Shown here piece by piece: positions 61,049 to 64,000 of a stretch of DNA of 64,000 nucleotides. Below the pieces are notes generated by a model. It ran no database searches. It was not told the DNA's origin and saw only the letters and a list, made by a program, of their open reading frames with translations. Where the stretch lies: contig CAJUDS010000001.1 of assembly GCA_910585345.1 (NCBI GenBank), forward strand, positions 124,001-188,000, read 5' to 3'. The position numbers and the translations under genes are program-made. Positions within the stretch are counted from its first letter, which is position 1. Every line of letters starts with the position of its first letter. Origin of the DNA: an uncultured Lachnospiraceae bacterium (GTDB taxonomy: Bacteria > Bacillota > Clostridia > Lachnospirales > Lachnospiraceae).

Positions 61049-62923
61049 CTATTCAACGATCTTCAACAGTTTTCCGGTAATATCAGCCATATTGGTAGAT
61101 ACTTGTTTGCTGTTATGGGAAATTTCCACATTGCGGTCAACCACATCGGAGATTCGACTGATCTGTGTCACTGCATTTGACACAATTCCTACATTTTCTT
61201 TTACCATTCTGGTAATCTTCTGCACATCGCCGCCTGCTTTTTCAATGTTTTCTACGACGATACCAAACGCATCCGCCGTCTGGTCCGTAATTTCCTTTCC
61301 GTTTTCCACAGCGTTAATGGAATTGGTAATCAATTCATTGGTTTCCCTGGCCGCCTGTGCGCTTCTGGCCGCAAGCTCTCCGATCTGTGTCGCCACAACG
61401 GCGAATCCGCGTCCCATCTCTCCGGCCCTTGCCGCCTCAATAGAAGCATTCAGGGAAAGCATATTGGTCTGTTGGGCAATAGAGTTAATTTCATCAATAA
61501 TCTTTTCTATTTTAATTGACATATCGCTGATTTTCTGCATGGAATCTTTCAGCAGTTCCATGCGTGACTGTGTCTGCCGGATCTCTTCCGTTGTCTCTCC
61601 CATTTCGGATGCCGCATGGACGGAAGCGTCTCTGCTGTCGTTCAGTTTTTCTGTCAACTGCTCCATGATCTGCTTCAGATCTGTCACAACCTTTTCCTGC
61701 TCTCCGGTACCGCGGTAAATATCATCAGCGCCCGACAGCGTCTCTCCGGATACCCGGTTCAGATCCGAGCAGGCGTCTTTGATATTGCGGATCATAATCC
61801 GGTTAATTTCCACATCTTTTTTCTGCTGATCCATCAGATCATCATTTTCTTCCATTTTCTGGCAGATATTTTCCACCATTTTATTAATACTGTCGGAAAG
61901 CTGCACAAATTCCGGATTTCCCTGCACATTTACATGGACTTCAAAATCGCCTCCCGCAATTTTTTTCATAGAAGCCGTGATCTCGTTAATGCCGCGGACA
62001 ATTTTATGGTCCACCATATGACTGATCATAAACAACAATATCCCGAAAATGACTGCCATGCTGAAAAATACGGCAAATGTCTGACTGTTGCGTTGTGCAT
62101 AATACTCTGTCTGCGGCAGGAACGTGCCGATAATCCGGCCATCATACTCTTCCGCTACATAATAGCCCTTTTTCCCGTCAACCACTGCTTTGCCTTTACC
62201 GGTAAGCTCCGCCGGGAAACCGGCATCTGCGGCAGGCTTTCCGACCAGCGAGGCATTCTGGTGTGCCAAAATCAGCCCGCTTTCCTTGTCAATTGCGTAA
62301 ATATAACCTTTATCTCCAAAATCTATTTCATTTAAGACCACATTGATTTCCGTACCGGCAAGCATATCCTCCAGTACTTCAGGACGCACACCTACCTGTA
62401 CAAGACCCGGCGCGTCTTTTCTGGCAACGCCTATGTACTGCATAACGATACCTTCCGCCACGTTTACCTGCGGTTCCTGTGCAATTTCGATCGAAGGATC
62501 GTCTACGATTACCATAAATGCATTGGACTGCTCCCCGCTTTTCATATCAAAGCCGACATAGGCGTCAATGGTACTTTCCGTAATAATGCCGTTTTCATCA
62601 ATGACATGAAGCTCGTTTACCATCAGCCTGTCCTTGACTGCATTTAATTTATCGACATCTTTGATAATAGAAGGATCCGCCGCAATCATATCCGCGAAAG
62701 CCCTCGTTTTGGCAAGATTGTCCTCGCTGAGATTGTCTGTCAGTTTTGCAATGCTTTCTTCATTTCCCGCCAGTTTTGTTTTGACATCACCCAGTTTTAC
62801 AATGCTGGAAGCGGTATTCGTTTTTTGGCTGATGATTGTCTGAAAGGTAAAGTTGGCAATAATCGCAATCAAAAAAGCAGCCAGCATATAAATAGAAAGA
62901 CGCCTGGTAAAAATTTTTTTCAT
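61049..62923 (-). CDS. Methyl-accepting chemotaxis protein
   Basis: A 624-residue chemoreceptor. Membrane segment 1 is at about residues 10-30, an extracytoplasmic Cache-type sensor covers about 35-280 (MVNELHVIDENGIITEST; GYIYAIDKESGLILAH), segment 2 at about 285-305, then HAMP (about 308-362) and the cytoplasmic signalling domain with the hairpin tip AQQTNMLSLNASIEAARAGE and GRGFAVVATQIGELA. It signals to CheA/CheW. GAGGTGA precedes the ATG. The ligand is unknown; dCache sensors often bind amino acids or organic acids. Confidence 0.94.
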   Translation of the reverse strand: MKKIFTRRLSIYMLAAFLIAIIANFTFQTIISQKTNTASSIVKLGDVKTKLAGNEESIAKLTDNLSEDNLAKTRAFADMIAADPSIIKDVDKLNAVKDRLMVNELHVIDENGIITESTIDAYVGFDMKSGEQSNAFMVIVDDPSIEIAQEPQVNVAEGIVMQYIGVARKDAPGLVQVGVRPEVLEDMLAGTEINVVLNEIDFGDKGYIYAIDKESGLILAHQNASLVGKPAADAGFPAELTGKGKAVVDGKKGYYVAEEYDGRIIGTFLPQTEYYAQRNSQTFAVFFSMAVIFGILLFMISHMVDHKIVRGINEITASMKKIAGGDFEVHVNVQGNPEFVQLSDSINKMVENICQKMEENDDLMDQQKKDVEINRIMIRNIKDACSDLNRVSGETLSGADDIYRGTGEQEKVVTDLKQIMEQLTEKLNDSRDASVHAASEMGETTEEIRQTQSRMELLKDSMQKISDMSIKIEKIIDEINSIAQQTNMLSLNASIEAARAGEMGRGFAVVATQIGELAARSAQAARETNELITNSINAVENGKEITDQTADAFGIVVENIEKAGGDVQKITRMVKENVGIVSNAVTQISRISDVVDRNVEISHNSKQVSTNMADITGKLLKIVE

Positions 62924-63066
62924 GATCCGTCACCTCGTAGGATAAGACTATGGCCCAAAGGCCGTGTCCTTACCATTTTCTGTTGTGTTTGATTAGGTCA
63001 TTGGTGCAAGTTACTTTAGTACTATGTTACCATATCGTCAGCATTCTATCAATCATAAAATAAAAA

Positions 63067-63105
63067 CTAAAACTCCGCAGACGCTATGGATCTGCGGAGT
63101 TTTAG
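63067..63105 (-). terminator. Rho-independent terminator of cstA
   Basis: CTAAAACTCCGCAGA (63067-63081) pairs perfectly with TCTGCGGAGTTTTAG (63091-63105), 15 base pairs, followed on the minus strand by TTTTTATTTTA. It lies about 48 bases after the cstA stop. Confidence 0.92.
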
Positions 63106-63152
63106 AGAACCCCTGTCAGGCGTTATGTTTGATAACGATTCTATTTTCCTGC

Positions 63153-64000
63153 TCAGGCATGTTTCTTTTTACTGCCAAACAATGTATGGATACCTTCCAT
63201 TACAAGAAGAACCGCCAGAATGATCAGCAGCACTGCCAGAATTGTCTGGGCGTACGGCCCCCAGTCGGCGCCGCCTGCAGAAATGATCCCCAACTGATTC
63301 TTTACGGTAATGGCCAGAGAACAGATCGTAACAACCATCATAAATGCCATGGGGAACAGGAACATTTTATTATTTCTTCCGATATTACCCAGCCATGCTG
63401 CCACTGCCAGAAGTCCAAGCCCGGCCAGAAGCTGGTTTGCAGAACCAAAGAGTCCCCATATTTTGGAGTATCCTGTCATTCCAAGCAGGATACCGATCAC
63501 AACGGTAACCGCAGTGGCAAAGTAAGGATTTACAAGCAGCTTCTTATAGCCGTCGGTTACATCTTTCGCCGTCTGCCCAGGCTCCAGCCAGAATTCCTGG
63601 AACATAAAACGGGCGAGACGTGTCGCCGTATCCAGAGAAGTCAGACAAAACGCCGAGTATGTAAGAATCAGCAGTGTATAGAGAATATTTTCCAGGCCTG
63701 CCAGTCCGGGAATAGCAGCCACCATGGCTGCGATGCCGCCTGCAAAAATATCGGTAGCGCCTGCAGTATGTCCTGTTTCTCTTGCATAAGCAATCGCGCA
63801 CAGTGTCAGAATGGCCAGAACGCATTCCAACAGCATACCGCCATAGGCAATCGGTTTGGCATCCGTTTCTTTGTCAAGCTGTTTGGATGTCGTGCCGGAT
63901 GAAACCAGGGAATGGAATCCGGAAATTGCACCGCAGGCAACTGTTGTAAAAAGAATCGGGAACAGATATTGTATGCCATTTCCGTTATCTACCGCAAAGC
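63153..64000 (-). CDS. cstA: CstA-family carbon starvation protein (pyruvate/peptide transporter), N-terminus outside window
   Basis: C-terminal ~280 residues of a polytopic CstA protein. The open frame continues to the right edge without a stop, reading FPILFTTVACGAISGFHSL and VSSGTTSKQLDKETDAKPIA there, a stretch diagnostic of CstA. It is followed by YGGMLLECVLAILTL, FCLTSLDTATRLARFMFQE and a short basic end GSKKKHA. CstA family members import pyruvate or peptides. An internal ATG at 63836 is not the start. The gene extends beyond base 64000. Confidence 0.93.
   Translation of the reverse strand, partial: FAVDNGNGIQYLFPILFTTVACGAISGFHSLVSSGTTSKQLDKETDAKPIAYGGMLLECVLAILTLCAIAYARETGHTAGATDIFAGGIAAMVAAIPGLAGLENILYTLLILTYSAFCLTSLDTATRLARFMFQEFWLEPGQTAKDVTDGYKKLLVNPYFATAVTVVIGILLGMTGYSKIWGLFGSANQLLAGLGLLAVAAWLGNIGRNNKMFLFPMAFMMVVTICSLAITVKNQLGIISAGGADWGPYAQTILAVLLIILAVLLVMEGIHTLFGSKKKHA

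Noticed and set aside
62924..63020. c-di-GMP (GEMM) riboswitch before the chemoreceptor
   Set aside because: A short GGCC/GGCC hairpin is present in the leader, but the conserved GEMM core and tetraloop-receptor sequences are not.
1..64000. tRNA, rRNA, prophage or complete insertion sequence
   Set aside because: None recognised; apart from the XerS-like recombinase there are no transposase, phage or integrase genes.

Overview
The window reads as chromosomal DNA of a spore-forming, Gram-positive Clostridia member, most likely a Lachnospiraceae gut anaerobe. Supporting signs are the anaerobic (CbiE/F/G/H/J/T) cobalamin route, the sporulation membrane protein YlbJ, RecU, LexA with Gram-positive type SOS boxes, L27 with a cleavable N-terminus plus its protease Prp, the short HisG/HisZ pair, and GH25 muramidase with cell-wall repeats. 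Genes are tightly packed with many ATGA overlaps. No rRNA, tRNA or CRISPR array was recognised.

Layout. (1) 1-13269: the 3' part of a cobalamin operon, cbiF-G-H-J-ET-A-cobT-U-S-(cobU-like)-cbiB-C-cobD-cbiP; earlier genes (cbiK/X, L, D) presumably lie left of the window. (2) 13368-17570: parE-parC type topoisomerase. (3) 17567-27196: rsmD-coaD, a coiled-coil protein, an amidase, ylbJ, two pseudouridine synthases, a HAD phosphatase, a YgiQ radical SAM protein, an SDR and a membrane protein. (4) 27215-32204: recU and a partial histidine operon hisZ-G-D-IE, the last fused to a HisF-like domain that appears catalytically dead. (5) 32339-34612: secreted muramidase and a small orphan membrane protein. 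(6) 34633-43448: the conserved TIGR03960-TIGR03936-RNase G-NUDIX-rplU-prp-rpmA-obgE-yhbY-nadD-yqeK-rsfS translation/ribosome cluster. (7) 43790-46022: SOS module, lexA divergent from a YneA-like LysM division inhibitor, then a XerS-like recombinase. (8) 46195-48489: AI-2E-type permease, dtd and a deleted GNAT pseudogene.

(9) 48490-51118 is unlike the rest. It is a mostly non-coding island bounded by two direct ~90-100 bp structured repeats. It holds a strongly self-complementary segment ending in a terminator, a single secreted transglutaminase gene, an array of GGTAGTCA iterons, and an oriT-like inverted repeat next to G/C-tract hairpins. It looks like a decayed mobilizable element and is the best candidate for something undescribed.

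(10) 51119-56396, minus strand: an ECF sigma - anti-sigma-like - FtsX - FtsX - ABC ATPase operon, with an inverted, diverged scrap of the permease gene between permease and ATPase. (11) 56681-60218, minus: NhaC antiporter - archaeal-type IMP cyclohydrolase (PurO) - stand-alone AICAR transformylase, i.e. a split purH. (12) 60343-64000, minus: cytidylate-kinase-like protein, a chemoreceptor and the C-terminal part of a CstA peptide/pyruvate carrier cut by the window edge.
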